Of a stretch of 64,000 bases of DNA, positions 24,588 to 36,100 are shown one piece after another. The notes beneath the pieces are model-generated. The model did not search any database, had not been told where the DNA came from, and worked only from the letters and a program-made list of their open reading frames with translations. Numbering within the stretch: position 1 is the stretch's first letter; the number at the start of each line of letters is the position of its first letter. The DNA comes from a virus, in the IMG/VR virus record IMGVR_UViG_3300028556_000001, positions 1 to 64,000 of that record. One strand, written 5' to 3'. The translations under genes and the position numbers were made by a program.

Positions 24588-26576
24588 ATGCCCGCAGCCG
24601 CACCCATTACCGGACAAGTGGAGGATGGAGCCTTCTATTTCGGGGGTGGCATGGACTCCTGCACGAACCCCCTGCAACTCACGCAGGACAAGTATGTCTT
24701 TGGCGAGAACGTAAGCTGCCGGGGTGGACTACTTCAAAACCGTCCGGGTTACGCCTCCATTTTTGGACTGCCGTGCGGGAATCTCCAAGGTTTCTTTTTC
24801 TTCCAGCCCTTCAACGGCCATCCCCAATTTCTCGCCGCCGTGGACGGCCTCATCTACGTCAGCCCCGCGCCCTTCACTTCGTATTACCAGATTCCGGGCA
24901 TCAAGTTCTACGCCAAAGCCAAGTATATCGCATGGGCGCAGTGTGTCCAGACAGCCACCTATGACGCGGATGGCAAGAAAACCATTTTGAATCCCCCCGT
25001 GCCGATGGTCGTCATGCAGGATGGGTTTTCCAGAGCGGCCTACTGGGATGGCGGACAGGGACGGCACTTGAATCCCACTCCCTCCGGCGTGACCGACCCG
25101 ACCTCCGGGGATGTCATCGTCGCACCCGGCACTTACGAGACCGTCATGGGCCTGTGGATGGCATGGGCCGGAAACAGACTGTGGGTTTCACGCGGGAATC
25201 AGGTGTTCGCTTCCGACATCGGCGACCCCCTGCATTTCTCGGAACAGGTCTATCTCTCGAACCTCAACAGCTTCTCCTTCCCTGACACCGTAACGGGACT
25301 GGTGCAACCCTACGCCGACGCCTCACTCATCATCTTCACCAACCGCACCTTCTCTTTCTTGCAAGCCGGGATTCAGGACAGGACGCAATGGGCAACCACG
25401 AATGACTTTCAAGTGGATTACTATTGGACGGGCTGCGTGTCCCATCGTTCCATCGCCCGCCAAGGAGGGTTGACGTGGTGGTATTCTCCCGGTGGCTGGA
25501 TAAACCTGAATCAAGCCCAGAGCCAGACCATCAACTCCATCGTGCAATACGCTGACCAGCCGATGGCGTATTCCAAGTATTACCTGTCCCCGGATTTAAC
25601 GGGCGTAGCTTCCTGCGCGTTCGAGCAGTATATTGTGCTCTCGGTTCCGTCCGGGGATGTAAAGAACAGCCACACTTGGGCCTTGGACTTCTCCCAGCCG
25701 AATAATCAATACACACCGCCAAGATGGGAAGGCATCTGGACAGGCACGCGCCCCGTGGAGTGGGGGGCCGGGGTCGTCAATGGCAAGCAGCGGTGTTTCT
25801 ACGCCTCCTGTGATTATGATGGGGTGAATCGCATTTGGGAGGCATTTCTGCCGGACAGGACGGACAATGGCCAGCCCATTACTTGCGCGGTGCAGCATCG
25901 GTATTTCAATTTTGCGCTCGCCAACCCCGACAATCTCAAGGACTTCCTGTTCTACCGGCTGGAGATTGCGGAGATGCTGGGCACGGTGGATATTCTCGGC
26001 ATGTTCGCGGGCACAAAAGGAGCCTACCAGAAAAACCTGACCAAGCGCATGAACGCCACGACGGGGATTTTCGGTGCGGTTTCGCCGTTGAACGCCAAAC
26101 AAACCCTGTTGGGCTACAAGCCACAAACTCGCCTCATCTCCTCGACCAACACCGACAACAATGACACGGAATGCAATCAGTGTGGAGTGGAGTCGCCAAT
26201 TTATTCGTGGTATCGGGACAGGGCATTCTCGCCCCTGATTATCTGGTCGGGGAGGATGGGGTTGCAGGGCATCCGTCTGTTTGCCAACGCCATCTCCTAC
26301 GACAAGCAGCAGGGTATTTGTGAGGAGGACGAGAACCAGCCGCACACCCTGAATACGTTTGGCTGCGAGGCATTGCAGTTGGATGTCACGACCGCCAATT
26401 TCACCACCTACACCTCGACGGCCACCGTCACCCAAGGTTGCCCCACGGGAGCCTACGGCACCGCCCCCATGCCGGGAACCGCGACCGCTTCCTCGATTAT
26501 TTCACAGGAGAACGCCGCTCTTCTGGCTGTGCTGCAAGCCTCTCAGGATGCCGCCGACCGTCTCCAATGCTATTAG
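24588..26576 (+). CDS. Probable tail nozzle protein (tail tubular protein B-like)
   Basis: 662 residues. The N-terminus DGAFYFGGGMDSCTNPLQLTQDKYVFGENVSCRGG is typical of nozzle propellers (GGxxSxxxPxxLxxxQxxxxxNxxxxxGG), and blade motifs recur (LIIFTNRTFSFLQ; SIARQGGLTWWYSPGGW). It starts two bases after the adaptor. It would close the short tail. Confidence 0.7.
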   Translation: MPAAAPITGQVEDGAFYFGGGMDSCTNPLQLTQDKYVFGENVSCRGGLLQNRPGYASIFGLPCGNLQGFFFFQPFNGHPQFLAAVDGLIYVSPAPFTSYYQIPGIKFYAKAKYIAWAQCVQTATYDADGKKTILNPPVPMVVMQDGFSRAAYWDGGQGRHLNPTPSGVTDPTSGDVIVAPGTYETVMGLWMAWAGNRLWVSRGNQVFASDIGDPLHFSEQVYLSNLNSFSFPDTVTGLVQPYADASLIIFTNRTFSFLQAGIQDRTQWATTNDFQVDYYWTGCVSHRSIARQGGLTWWYSPGGWINLNQAQSQTINSIVQYADQPMAYSKYYLSPDLTGVASCAFEQYIVLSVPSGDVKNSHTWALDFSQPNNQYTPPRWEGIWTGTRPVEWGAGVVNGKQRCFYASCDYDGVNRIWEAFLPDRTDNGQPITCAVQHRYFNFALANPDNLKDFLFYRLEIAEMLGTVDILGMFAGTKGAYQKNLTKRMNATTGIFGAVSPLNAKQTLLGYKPQTRLISSTNTDNNDTECNQCGVESPIYSWYRDRAFSPLIIWSGRMGLQGIRLFANAISYDKQQGICEEDENQPHTLNTFGCEALQLDVTTANFTTYTSTATVTQGCPTGAYGTAPMPGTATASSIISQENAALLAVLQASQDAADRLQCY

Positions 26577-26624
26577 TCTCGCTTATACATTGCATTTTAT
26601 TTTTCTTTTCGCAGAATACACCCC

Positions 26625-27677
26625 ATGGCAACCGCCCAACCCGTTCCCCTGCAATGTGTCGTAGGCTCTGTGCCTCCGAATTGGAGTGGTGACGCGCAGG
26701 CATTGGCGAACCTGCTGGGGTCAATTCTTCAGTTCTATTTGGAGACGGGGAGTTCGACCTTCATCATCGGCGGTTCGCAGCCCACCTCCAATCAAGGCCC
26801 ATGGCTCAAGGACGGAACAACGTGGTATGTCTGGAATGACGCGCTCGCCACTTACGTTCCCGCGACCATCCCGCAAGCCTCTCTCCGCTATATTATTTCT
26901 CCGACCGCACCCGACCCCGCTGTTTACGATTTGTGGTTCCAGACAAACGCCTCCACAGGGACGCCCATCTCCATCAATCACTTTAACGCCGGGCAGTGGG
27001 TGGCCTTCGGAGCCAACTGGAGCGCACTCGTCGGCGCACCCGGCGCACTTCTCCCCTCGGTTCCGGGTTTTGGCACCACCGGGCAAAGACCATCGCCGGG
27101 CACAATCTTTCAGGTCTATTACGACACGACATTGCGAATGCCGCTCGTCATCAACAGCGACGGGAATTACGTTGGCTACGGGGACGTGGTGAGTTTTGGG
27201 CCGACGACCGGGTATCCCGTCAACCCCCAACAGAATCAGAGATTTCGTGACACCACGCTCAATATAGATGTGATTTTCTACTCCGGGTCATGGCATACGG
27301 TGGATGGTTGTCCGGGGGATGTGAAGACGGTGAAGGCTGCGACCTTGGCGGCGGCACTCGCGCAGAACCCCGGCTGGGTGCAGGACACGGCTTCGATTGA
27401 CCGTCTGATTATCGGGGCGGGCAACCTCTACGCCTACAATGCCACCGGGGGCGCGACGAGTGCAACCCTCACGGCAGCCAATCTTCCCTCCACACTCCCA
27501 ATTACCATTCCCGGATTCGGCACTAACGGGGTAGTGACTCCGACAGAATTTAACCTCACTAATTCCGCTTCCAACCCCGGAACGGGAGCCGCGACCATGA
27601 GCATTACCGGGGCTTCTTCTACCCCCGTTCCCACCCTGCCGCCCTACATCGCGTATTGGACTCTCGTGAAAAGCTAG
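26625..27677 (+). CDS. Tail fibre-type protein
   Basis: 350 residues. N-terminus SVPPNWSGDAQALANLLGSILQFYLE looks like an attachment helix; the middle contains WLKDGTTWYVWNDALATYVPATI and repeated RYIISPTAPDP-like and GTTGQRPSPGT strands; the C-terminus ends in a beta-rich tip. Typical of fibre or collar-like phage proteins next to the nozzle. Confidence 0.6.
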   Translation: MATAQPVPLQCVVGSVPPNWSGDAQALANLLGSILQFYLETGSSTFIIGGSQPTSNQGPWLKDGTTWYVWNDALATYVPATIPQASLRYIISPTAPDPAVYDLWFQTNASTGTPISINHFNAGQWVAFGANWSALVGAPGALLPSVPGFGTTGQRPSPGTIFQVYYDTTLRMPLVINSDGNYVGYGDVVSFGPTTGYPVNPQQNQRFRDTTLNIDVIFYSGSWHTVDGCPGDVKTVKAATLAAALAQNPGWVQDTASIDRLIIGAGNLYAYNATGGATSATLTAANLPSTLPITIPGFGTNGVVTPTEFNLTNSASNPGTGAATMSITGASSTPVPTLPPYIAYWTLVKS

Positions 27678-27679
27678 TC

Positions 27680-28081
27680 ATGTCGAATGAAATTCATTTC
27701 AACACCGCGCTCAATCTCTACCAACGGAACGGACTGGAAAAAGTCTTCTGGACGCAACTGGCGTGGCATTTTTCTTACGCTTATGTTTTCTCCACTCCCG
27801 ATTATTTTGTCCAGTTTCACCCGTGGGAGCACGACCGCGAGCACGCCGCAGACGGCGATGCGCCCGTCCCCCTCGCCGACGCCGACTGCTGGTATATGCA
27901 GGTCGTCGCCGGAGACCTCCGCAAATTTGTGCTGGCAGTCGAGAGCAACCCGGACATCCCCAGACTCCCGTTCGTGGCAAGCCACCGAATGCGGACGATT
28001 GCTGGCCGGGCATCCTTCCATACCCGTTGCTGGCCTTACGACCTTTTCCTCCAACACTTAAAACTTCACCTACCAAAATAA
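27680..28081 (+). CDS. Hypothetical 133-residue virion-module protein
   Basis: Starts MSNEIHFNTALNLYQRNG two bases after the previous stop and ends 4 bases before the next ATG. Rich in His, Trp and Phe (FTHWSYAYVFSTPDYFVQFHPWEHDREH-like). No signal peptide or known motif; probably structural or chaperone, unknown. Confidence 0.65.
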   Translation: MSNEIHFNTALNLYQRNGLEKVFWTQLAWHFSYAYVFSTPDYFVQFHPWEHDREHAADGDAPVPLADADCWYMQVVAGDLRKFVLAVESNPDIPRLPFVASHRMRTIAGRASFHTRCWPYDLFLQHLKLHLPK

Positions 28082-28085
28082 TCCC

Positions 28086-29048
28086 ATGGGCGGCGGCGGC
28101 ACAGCATCCTACTCTCCAGTCAACCTCACCACGTTGGAAAACTTGGTGTCGGGACAGGCAGCGAAAAACCTGCCTGCCTCCCAGCAGTTGCAGCAGCAAT
28201 ACAATCCCGCGCTCTGGCAGGCCCAGCAGTCCGGGCAGTCCGCGCTTTCCTCGCTCGTTCCGCAGGCCACCACGACAGGCACACTCGCCACTCAGGGAGC
28301 CAATGCGGTTGCCGGTTCTCTGGGGTATAATCCTCAGACCATCACGATGCCGACGCTGGCGGCGAATCCGATACAGGCCCAGACGAACAATTTGGTCGCC
28401 CAGAGGCTCCAGAACCCCGGCGCACTACCTTGGGACGTTCGCAACCAACTCGTGCAGCAGGGGGCTTCGCAGGCGGGTCAGACGGGCACGCTAAATGGGA
28501 GTGGTGGCCAGAACATCTCGGACGCCGCACTCGGCCTCAACAGCCTTAGCCTCTCGAATGCCAATATCGGCCTCGGCAACACCGTAGGCCAGCAGAATCA
28601 GGCACTCGCCCAGCAGCAGCAGGGGTTGAATGTCGCCACACAGGGGCAGAATGTGGGGTATGGCCTCCAGAATCAAAGCCGGTTGCCGGTGGCGGCATCG
28701 GCCCTCACCCAAGGTTACGGGCAGTCCCTTTCCCCCCTCTATTTCTCGCAAGGACTTGGCCTGCCGCAATCCGGCATAGACCCCGGTGCGCTGGGTTCGG
28801 CTTACGTCGCCAATCAGAATGCCATGAATCAGTTTGCCCAGCAGCAGGCCGCGAATCAGACGGCGCAGAACAATGCGTGGCTCGGCTTTGGGGGCGGATT
28901 ATTGGGTGCCCTCGGTTCCGGGCTGGCCTTGAGCGGGGCATTCGGCGGCTCGACGCCAACCAACAGTTATGGCGGAGCAGGCTCAACGCCGATTTTGAGT
29001 GGAGCGTCATCCATCAATCCCTATGCCGGAGGGTATTCCTTCCATTAA
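28086..29048 (+). CDS. Gln/Ala-rich internal virion-type protein
   Basis: 320 residues, about 20% Gln, with long helical stretches (NTVGQQNQALAQQQQGLNVATQGQ) and a hydrophobic Gly-rich segment near residue 275 (WLGFGGGLLGALGSGLALSGAFGG) that could insert in membrane. The pattern and position match small ejection proteins of short-tailed phages. Inference. Confidence 0.6.
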   Translation: MGGGGTASYSPVNLTTLENLVSGQAAKNLPASQQLQQQYNPALWQAQQSGQSALSSLVPQATTTGTLATQGANAVAGSLGYNPQTITMPTLAANPIQAQTNNLVAQRLQNPGALPWDVRNQLVQQGASQAGQTGTLNGSGGQNISDAALGLNSLSLSNANIGLGNTVGQQNQALAQQQQGLNVATQGQNVGYGLQNQSRLPVAASALTQGYGQSLSPLYFSQGLGLPQSGIDPGALGSAYVANQNAMNQFAQQQAANQTAQNNAWLGFGGGLLGALGSGLALSGAFGGSTPTNSYGGAGSTPILSGASSINPYAGGYSFH

Positions 29049-29051
29049 GTC

Positions 29052-30095
29052 ATGCCCGACATCACCAGCACCTCCGGTTTCGGCCTGCAAGACTTTCCCC
29101 GCTATCCGGGGTTTGAGAATCCGAATTTCTTTGCCCTCGACCCCTCGCGGATATTGCAGGGGTTTAATCAGGGATTAGACACCACGAGCAATGCCGCGAC
29201 GATGGTGGACAGAATCCGGGCGGCAAATGCACAGGCCCAACTACAGACGGGACAGGCCGGAGCGCAACTTGGCCTCCTCCCGCAGCAAACGGCCTTAGCC
29301 TCTCAGCAGCTTGGGGCGCAATCTCAGCTTCTTCCCCTCCAAACCGCAGCCACTCAAGGGGGTCTGCAAAACACCGCGACCGGAGAGCAGTTGCAGCAGA
29401 CAGGATTGAATCAGTCACGGCAGCAACTTGCGGAGTTCGGCAACCTTCTGAAAATTAACGACCAAGTAAAGAACTTGCCGGATGGGGGCGCGACCATCCT
29501 TAATCCGCAGACACTTGCCCAGATTCAGGCCCTCTCCAAGGCTTCCCAGCTTACGGGTGGACTGACCCCGACATTCGAGCAGTTCCAAGCCGCCCCCGGA
29601 AATTTTGCGAAGATAGCTGACATCAATTCCCAGATTGCCCAGCGCGGGGCGGAAGCGGCCAAGAATCAGGCCCTCGCCCTCGCCCTGCCGCCCTACTACA
29701 ACGCCCGCGCCAACGACATGAACGCACAGGGAGCGCAGCGGATGAATTATAGCTCGTTGAATAAGGCGGCATCAGACGCGGGGCTGAACCTGAATGACTA
29801 CGTGAACTGGGATGCCTATAATTCCGCGATGCAGCAGTGGGATGACAACGGACAAAAGGGTGTTCCGCCCCAGCAGCAGAATTATCTCGGCCCGGAATTT
29901 CAGACCGACCTTCAGGACGCGCAGGCCAAGATGGAAAAACTGAAACACCCCAAGAGTTCGACGGATATTGACCTGACGGGAGGCTTGGGGAGTTCACGCT
30001 CCGCTCCCACCTCCGGCAACACATCCACGCCGGGTAACACCTTCAACTTCAGCATCCTTCCCAGCGGCCAGACTTCGTTCACGCCCGCGCAGTAA
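29052..30095 (+). CDS. Second Gln/Ala-rich internal virion-type protein
   Basis: 347 residues, four bases after the previous stop. Coiled-coil and Gln-rich repeats (QLGLLPQQTALASQQLGAQSQLLPLQ), a helical centre and a Ser/Thr/Pro tail. Likely part of the same ejection set as its neighbours. Confidence 0.6.
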   Translation: MPDITSTSGFGLQDFPRYPGFENPNFFALDPSRILQGFNQGLDTTSNAATMVDRIRAANAQAQLQTGQAGAQLGLLPQQTALASQQLGAQSQLLPLQTAATQGGLQNTATGEQLQQTGLNQSRQQLAEFGNLLKINDQVKNLPDGGATILNPQTLAQIQALSKASQLTGGLTPTFEQFQAAPGNFAKIADINSQIAQRGAEAAKNQALALALPPYYNARANDMNAQGAQRMNYSSLNKAASDAGLNLNDYVNWDAYNSAMQQWDDNGQKGVPPQQQNYLGPEFQTDLQDAQAKMEKLKHPKSSTDIDLTGGLGSSRSAPTSGNTSTPGNTFNFSILPSGQTSFTPAQ

Positions 30096-30130
30096 ATTGA
30101 CATTCACCGAAAAAGGAGCAAGATAAGCGT

Positions 30131-33100
30131 GTGCCCTCCTACGGCGTCAATCTTCCCGGCGGTCAGTCCATCACTCTGAATGGAGACTCTCCACCCACGG
30201 CTGCCGTGGTCATGGACTTTCTTCAGCAGCATGGCTTACCCCAGAGCGTGCCCGTCACGCAGGCCGCACAAGTAGGGAAACAGCTTCCGGTCGGAACCCG
30301 TTTCGTGACGCGGGGAGGAGATGTTTCCGCTGGCGAGAATGGCGTGCAACCCGTGATTGTGGCCAAGGGCGGTCGAGTTCTTCCCTATTCCCCGCCAGCC
30401 CAGAACGCGGCCCTTCAGGGATTGATTTCGCACCCAGACCTCACGGACGACCAGCGCAAGCAGATAGTCCAAGCGTATGCCGATGACTTCACGCGGGGAA
30501 TTGAGTTACCGCCCTCGGCAGCCCGTTCCCTGATAGACCATTTCGTCACGTCAGCCACGGCCCCCGGCTCCATTGCCACTTCCCGGCCTCCGGTCTCTGC
30601 CAACTCCACTACTCTAACCGGACTGACGCCGGATGGACAGTTGGCCCAGCCGGAAGTTCCCGCAGGCTCCAATCTTTTCACCCAAGCCGCCTCCGCTCAA
30701 GCTACGTCTGTCTCCCCCAGCCAACTGACGGTGCCAAACAATCTCGTGGAGGACAGGGTGAATGAAGCAAAGCGGCTGGCCCGACAGGACTCAACGCAGG
30801 CCGATACATGGGCGCAGAAATTGGGCGCAACGGTGGGCGAATTGGGCGGTGGGGTGGCCTACAATCCGGCTCTTGCCGCTACCCCCGTAGGGCCGGAAGC
30901 GGAAGGCGCGGCCCTGCTTTCCCGTGCTGGCCTGACCGCATTGGGCAGGCAAGCAGCCATCTTGGGTGGTGCAGGGGTGGCGCAATCGGCCCTCCAAGAC
31001 CAGCCTGCGAGAATCGCGCTCGGCGAGCAAAACGGCTTCGACATCGGGCAGGCGTTGGCGTCGGGGGCGCAGTTTGGGGCCGGGGCCGCTGGGGTGAAAC
31101 TGCTTGGACACGGCATAGCTGCCTTGACCGACCGCGCCTTTAAGCCTGCATTGCCTCTACAACCGCCCGTGGCCGCACCGGAAGCTCCGGCCCCTATCCA
31201 GACACCCCCAGCACCCGAAACCCCTCCCTCCGGCCCTTCCAGCCCCGTTCCTGCGCCTGCCCCGTCCCCTATCCCCACTCCCGCAGCCCTGAATGCCACG
31301 GCAGAGGGTGGATTATTGCCACAAGGCACGCCCGCGACCATTCAAGTTTCACCGCCTCCTGCTACCGCACCTTTACCACAACCTGAAACCGCCATCCCAG
31401 AACCCAATGAACCAACCAAAGTATCCGTTCTACAAAACGACCTCGGCGTGGCTTCGCAAAGCCCGCTTATCACAGCCGCGAGTAACGTTAGAGCACGCGC
31501 AGCAGCAAGCGCAGCGAACAATGGGCGCGGATTTCCGGGCACGCTCGATGAAGCCCTCGCCGTCAAAAGCCTGAGCGACCAAGCCAACCTGTCAGGCAGA
31601 GTGACGCCCCCGGCTGACTTCACAGCCTCCGGCGGGGAGCATGATGCGTGGTTCGACCCCCAATCCAATCGCTACTTCAAAACCACCCGACCGGGCGACT
31701 ACGGCAAGAACGCCTCCGGGGTGGGGATTGCCCGGCCCTCGGACTACCTTGAACGGCTGGCTCTCACCAACTCCATCTTTGGCGACGACATCAAGGTTGA
31801 AGGCACGCTCGGACACGGGGACGACCTCCAGATTGTGACTTCCCAGCCCTACGTTGACGGCGTGGCGGCATCCAAGCCGGAGATAAAATCTTTCATGGAA
31901 GCTAAGGGACTGGAGCAGGTCAACCCTACGACCTACGTTAATCGCCAGACGGGGATTGTGGTTGGGGATGCCAAGCCCAAGAACGTGCTGGCCACCAAGG
32001 ACGGCTCACTTTTCCCGATAGACGTGCAGGTTCAGAAGCTCGCGCCGGAAGCGGTGGAGAAGCTTTATCCTCCGAAGCCACGGAAGGAAGGTGGGGCACA
32101 GACGCAGCCCCAAGTTCAAGCCCAGCAACTCCTCCCCGTTGGCGGGGAATCGCCCGCGCCCCTGAGAGTGAGACTTCAGAATCGCATGGCAGCCTTAGAC
32201 GCTCAAATGGCCGCGCACGAGGACGCTTTCGATACCGCCAAGGGCAAGGAATTTGACAAACTTGCCGAAGAGCATACCGCAATGGAGAAGGAGAGGAACC
32301 AAGTGGCTGACCGGATTGAGCATTTGCAGACGGCGGAAATAGCCGGACGGCCACAACCGCCGATTGCGCCCGTAAGGCCATGGGAGCAGGCATTGGCAGA
32401 GGAACGTGCCGCTAAACCCGCAGAACCAGAAGAGCCCAAGCGCGGATTTAACACCCCGGAAGAAGCTGCCGTCATAGAGCAGAAAAAGCACGCCGCCGCA
32501 CAGGAAGAAGCCCTGAAAAACCTTCCTCCAATTAAGCGCGGAGAGGAATTGGTCTATCTGCGCCGACCGTATTCCCCGCAATGGGGCACAAACGCCATCT
32601 GGAAGCCCACTTCCGGCAAGCTCATCAAACTGGAGGCACTTCCGAAGTATAATTTTGTCTTAAGCAAGGACGGCAACACATGGGAGGTTTCCGAGTTCGC
32701 CACTGGACGGCGCATTGCGGGATATGAGCCGACTCGTGCTGCGGTGATTGCCAAGGCCGAGGAGATTATTAAAAAAGCCGGGGTCAAGAAATTTGAACAA
32801 TCAGTCCGAGACGCTCTTAAAACCACGCCCTCCAAGCCCAATTTAGAACCACCCACCACCCAAGGAGGACAACCCAATGCCACTACCCAAATCCGGCAGC
32901 CAGAAATCGCTGCAAGCCAGTTTCCACGACCTGAGACACGGCCCGCAATTCCAGCGAACCAAGAGCAAGTTCGGGCTCAAGAAGGCCGTAGCCCAGATGG
33001 AGGCGGCAGCCCTCAGCAACCAGCGCAAGTTTCTGCACAAGCCCCATCGTCAAGCGGGCCTGCGGAAGCCGCACTTTCCGTAAAGCCCGAAGCCGTGCTC

Positions 33101-36100
33101 TACAAGGAGCCACAGGTCAAGCTCACGCTCCCCAAGGACGCGACCGGCATCTCCCTCACGAACGAGAAGGGTCTAAGGAAATTCTACACCAAGGCAGAAT
33201 TGGAGAAAAGCAACATCCTGCAAGGTTCGCCCGTGAAGGATGTGCAGCCCGCTCGCATGGTGGGCGGGAAGGTGCAGGGCGTGAAGGGCGATGTGGGGGT
33301 TGCGCCAAAAGCCCTAACCAGCAAGACACCGGGAGAGATTTTGGGGTTCGGGGCCAGAATCAAGGCCATGCCACCCGACGAAACTCCCATCGCCAACACC
33401 CCGGAAGAGGTGAGCACCCTCCAAGCCACCTATACGCCGGGTCTGCCTGCGGGAACTTCCGTGGCACAGGGGGTTAAGTCCCTTCTCCTGCCCTCCTCCA
33501 AGAGCGCAGGCCATCTCCGTGCCGCTGAAGACTTGGGGGGCAAACTGGGAGCCATGAATCGCCGCTCCGAGGCGTCTGCCTCTCAGCTAAAGCCATCCGA
33601 AAAGTTGTTCGACCGTTTGGGCGTTCACAATGAGAAGCTGCCACCCGAAAAGAATCCGGGCATCCAATTCATGTCCGACTTGTCGCAAGGCCGCGAGGTT
33701 GACCCGAAGTTCAAGGCGGCGGCGGATTTGGTGGACAGGCAGTTTACGGACAGGCTGGAGAAGCTGGAAGCTGCCGGAGCACCCTTGCAGACCATCCGCG
33801 AGAACTACTTTCCCGGCATGTGGACGCGGGAGTCCAGAATGGCGTTCAACGCTGCGATGGAGAAGGCCAAGGCGGAAGGGATTATCGGCGAGGACTTCGA
33901 CGCCAATTTAGCCACGCCAGCTCAGAAAGCCTACATCAAGGGAACGGTGGATGAGTTCCTGAAGAACGGCACCGCGAGCGACAAGGACATGTTGCAATAC
34001 CTGACGCGCTCCCCGCTCAAGGGGAAGGAATCCTTTCGCAAGGGGAAGGTCTTTGACGACATTATGACCGGCGCGGAACTTGGCCTGCGCCCCATTTCCA
34101 GCAATCCCATTGACCTCGTGAAAGGCAAGCTGGCGGAAATGGACAGGTCAATCATGGCGAATGAGTTTTTCCAGCAGCAAAAATCCAAGGGCAAACTCCA
34201 GACGATAAGCCCCTACGAGCAGGTTCCTGACGGCTGGCAGAAGGTGAATGACAAATACGGCACCATCTACGGCCCTCCGACCGTGAAGGTCGCGGAGCAC
34301 GTGGACAAGGCGGTTTACGAGGGACTACTGGATGCGGCCAAGCGGCTTGGGGTGTCCCACCAGCGGTTAATGAAGCTCCCGGCGAAACGCGCCCTCGGCC
34401 TGTCCTTTCAGGGCCAGAACAAAATCCTCTCCAAATTCGGCACCGAAACGTCCGTCATCGCCCATGAACTCGGCCACCAGCTTGACGAGAAATACGACCT
34501 CTGGAACAATCTCCTGAAGCGCGATTCCGGCAAAGGCTTTGCTCCCGGTCGCTCGGAACTACGCAACATTGCCGACCTGACGGGTGAAAGAGGGGGTAAT
34601 CCCCGCTCCCAGAATGAGAAAATCGCCCAAGTCCTCGAAGCCTACGTTCATTCGCCGGAGAAGATGCAGGAGGTGGCCCCGAGAGTGTTCAAATGGTTCG
34701 ACAACTTCATCAAGTCAAAACCGGAACTCAAGGGCATTGCGGACATCAAGCCGGGCATCGAACTCAAAAAGCTGGAGGGCGAAAAATACGTCGGGCTGCC
34801 CATTCTCGGCTATCGGATTGTCCCCAATGAAGTCGGCGACATCCTAAATAACTACCTCTCGTCCTCGCTCTACAACAATCCCTATTTCGGCAAGCTCTAC
34901 AAAGGCTGGATGGCGACAGCCAACGTCCTGAATCAATCGCAGTTGGGGGTTGGCTCGGCTTTTCACGCCGGGTTCACCACGGGAGACGCCCAAGTGTCGG
35001 CGAATGCCAACCTCCTGAAAGACCTGTATGGCGTGGCGCGAGGCAACCGCACACTGGCAGACCTTGGCAACTCGGCCAAGAATGCGGCTACGGCCTCCAT
35101 CGGCACGGCCTACAAGGGCGACAAGGTGCTCAACGCATGGAGAAATCCGGATGGCGTCATTGACCCCAAGTTGGCTCAGGTGGTGAAGGCGGCGGAACTG
35201 GCCGGAGCCGGGTTTAAGATGGAGCCGGGGTTGAATACCGAGCAGTCCTCGAAGCTCTACCGCGATTGGTTTTCCGGGCATCCGATTAAGGCCGCTCTGC
35301 GCTCCCCGGTGGCGGCAACCGAGCTAATGGCGAAGCCCATCATGGACTACCTTGTGCCGCGCCAGAAGGCCGGGGTGTTCGCGGACTTGGCGAACCGCAT
35401 CATTGAGCAGAATCCCGGCAAGCCGTTGGAGGATTTGGCTCCGCAATTCCGGCAGGCATGGAACCGGGTGGACGCCCGCTTGGGACAGGTGAGATACAAC
35501 CGCCTGTTTATGAATAACACGGCGAAGAACGTCATGCAGGGGCTTGTCCGCGCTCCCGGCTGGTCGGGCGGCACGATTGCAGAGATTGGGGGAGCCTTCC
35601 CTGACGCCGCGCACTTCTTCTCGGAATGGGCCAGAACCGGCAAAGCCCCGGAGAACATCCCCGACCGGGTGGCTTACGTTGCCTCTCTGCTTACCACGGT
35701 CGCGGCCATTTCGGGAGCCTTGACCTATGCATTCACCGGGCAAGCCCCCAAGGGACTCGACTACCTCGCCTTCCGCACGGGCGAAAAAGACCAGCACGGG
35801 AATGACAAGAGATTCATGCTGCCGACGTATGTCAAGGACATCCTCGCCTACACTTCCCAACCCGGAACCACGTTGCTCAATAAGGCCCACCCCCTCATCG
35901 GAGCCATCTCCCAACTCGCGCACAACAAGGACTACTATGGGTATGAAATCCACGACCCCAACGCCAGCTACGGGGCGCAAGCCGGACAGATTGGAAAATA
36001 CGTCCTGAGCAACTTCATCCCCTTCTGGATACGCGGAGCGCAGAAGGCCCAGAGTGGTGCAGGCGGGGCGGTGGCGTCCTATTTCGGCGTCATGCCCGCA

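Noticed and set aside
27763-28494. Long Arg/Pro-rich frame overlapping two virion genes
   Set aside because: Composition is that of a shadow frame in GC-rich DNA.
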